DNA of 20,682 bases from Saccoglossus kowalevskii (lineage: Eukaryota; Hemichordata; Enteropneusta; Harrimaniidae). How positions within the stretch are numbered: position 1 is the first letter of the stretch; each line of letters begins with the position of its first letter. Of the stretch, positions 19,857 to 20,682 are shown in pieces. Both the position numbers and the translations under genes were made by a program. The notes below the pieces were generated by a model, which saw nothing but the letters and a program-made list of their open reading frames with translations, did no database searches and was not told where the DNA came from. Where the stretch lies: the NCBI RefSeq assembly GCF_000003605.2, contig NW_003135838.1, positions 147,419 through 168,100 on the forward strand, given 5' to 3'.

Positions 19857-20211
19857 CTGTCGAATGCAAAAAAAAATCAACATTACATTTGTATTACCAT
19901 ATTTCACCCTTTTCCTGAAAATTGTATAATCCATACATCACGTCCGTGTCTCAAGTTTCAGACTGTTAGTTGCTATCCAAATTTACATGTTTTTAAAATC
20001 ATAGCTGCATTCCAACATTACTTTATGTTTGTGGATTTTATTTTTACATACAAGAAATAAAAAGCTAGATATCATGATTTTATTTTGTGCAAAACAGTGT
20101 CATAAGTTCCTTTGCTGTGTTAGTGCATACTTCAATTGTTATCGTTACCCAGCATGCATCATAAATGATGTGTGATGTGTTGCCATATTTAGAGTCTTCA
20201 ATACAACGATA
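19857..20211 (-). other. Intron of the unidentified gene, partial
   Basis: AT-rich sequence between the acceptor at 19857 and the minisatellite. I see no exon on either strand. Confidence 0.6.
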
Positions 20212-20682
20212 CACCAGTACCACAACATGGACCAGTCACCAGTACCACAACATGGACCAGTCACCAGTACCACAACATGGACCAGTCACCAGTACCACAA
20301 CATGGACCAGTCACCAGTACCACAACACGGACCAGTCACCAGTACCACAACATGGATTAGTCACAAGTACCACAATATGGACCAGTCACCAGTACCACAA
20401 CATGGACCAGTCACCAGTACCACAACATGGACCAGTCACCAGTACCACAACATGGACCAGTCACCAGTACCACAACATGGACCAGTCACCAGTACCACAA
20501 CATGGATTAGTCACAAGTACCACAATATGGACCAGTGACCAGTACCACAACATGAACTAGTCACCAGTACCACAACATGGTCCAGTCACCAGTACCACAA
20601 CATGGACCAGTCGCCAGTACCACAACATGGACTAGTCACCAGTACCACAAATATGGACCAGTCACCAGTACCACAATCATGG
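20212..20682. repeat. 25-bp minisatellite with 150-bp higher-order period (continues past the right edge)
   Basis: Nearly 19 head-to-tail copies of a 25-base unit, ACCAGTACCACAACATGG followed by ACCAGTC. Most copies are identical. Variant pairs CATGGATTAGTCACAAGTAC with an AATATGG neighbour occur at 20351 and again at 20501, exactly 150 bases (six units) apart. Amplification therefore also happened in six-unit blocks. The last two copies carry one-base insertions. The array is cut by the window end. Because 25 is not a multiple of three, each plus-strand frame cycles through all three readings with no stop, creating an ORF of 131 codons (20165-20560) that is most likely an artefact. Confidence 0.95.

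Noticed and set aside
19561-19934. Other frames over the 19672-19856 exon, including a plus-strand 88-codon ORF
   Set aside because: They are shadows of the minus-strand exon, whose splice sites and phase fit the downstream exons.
20165-20560. 131-codon ORF over the minisatellite as a protein gene
   Set aside because: The open frame follows automatically from a stop-free 25-bp unit. There is no unique sequence, promoter or exon context around it.
20212-20682. CRISPR array
   Set aside because: Units are contiguous 25-bp tandem copies without unique spacers, and the DNA is clearly eukaryotic.

Overview
The window looks like nuclear DNA from an animal, most likely an invertebrate. It is AT-rich, its coding sequence is broken into short exons by long GT-AG introns, and the non-coding DNA carries MITE-like inverted-repeat elements, tandem repeats and a minisatellite. 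No bacterial-style operon, rRNA, tRNA or CRISPR array is visible. I cannot place the species. The protein features suit a bilaterian such as a lophotrochozoan or an invertebrate deuterostome.

The left 8 kb holds most of a Polyhomeotic-like gene (PHC, a core subunit of Polycomb repressive complex 1) on the minus strand. Five coding exons join with matching splice phases: 8004-7816 (within an exon starting at 8041), 5050-4927, 3992-2725, 1366-1246 and 107-1. Together they give 603 codons. In order these encode an N-terminal PDRQ..VIQ motif, a Ser/Thr/Pro/Gln-rich region with an interrupted polyglutamine tract, the HD1 motif, a short linker, and the FCS-type zinc finger. The zinc finger runs off the left edge, so the rest of it and the expected SAM domain lie outside the window.

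From 8 to 12.4 kb lies what I take to be the 5' intron of this gene. It holds a small intronless plus-strand ORF with a poly(A) signal (8657-8986) and a degenerate repeat of about 140 bp. At 12.41-12.53 kb a CCAAT/CRE-like/YY1-like cluster and a possible splice donor mark a likely PHC promoter and non-coding first exon.

The right 6 kb holds the 3' end of a second minus-strand gene. Its three exons (19856-19672, 16519-16439, 14870-14766) join in phase and end in a stop codon. The peptide looks conserved (RIKPRSK-IIFGTGDS ... FDVFIHQPRALTE) but I could not name the family. The two genes are head-to-tail on the same strand, about 2.2 kb apart, with no evidence that they work together.

Mobile DNA sits in introns and intergenic DNA: a 930-bp element with 38-bp terminal inverted repeats (6456-7385), two roughly 205-bp TA-flanked MITEs with similar CTGT ends (one in each gene), a 136-bp inverted-repeat element with related partial copies, and several local tandem duplications. 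The right edge is a 25-bp minisatellite with a 150-bp higher-order period.
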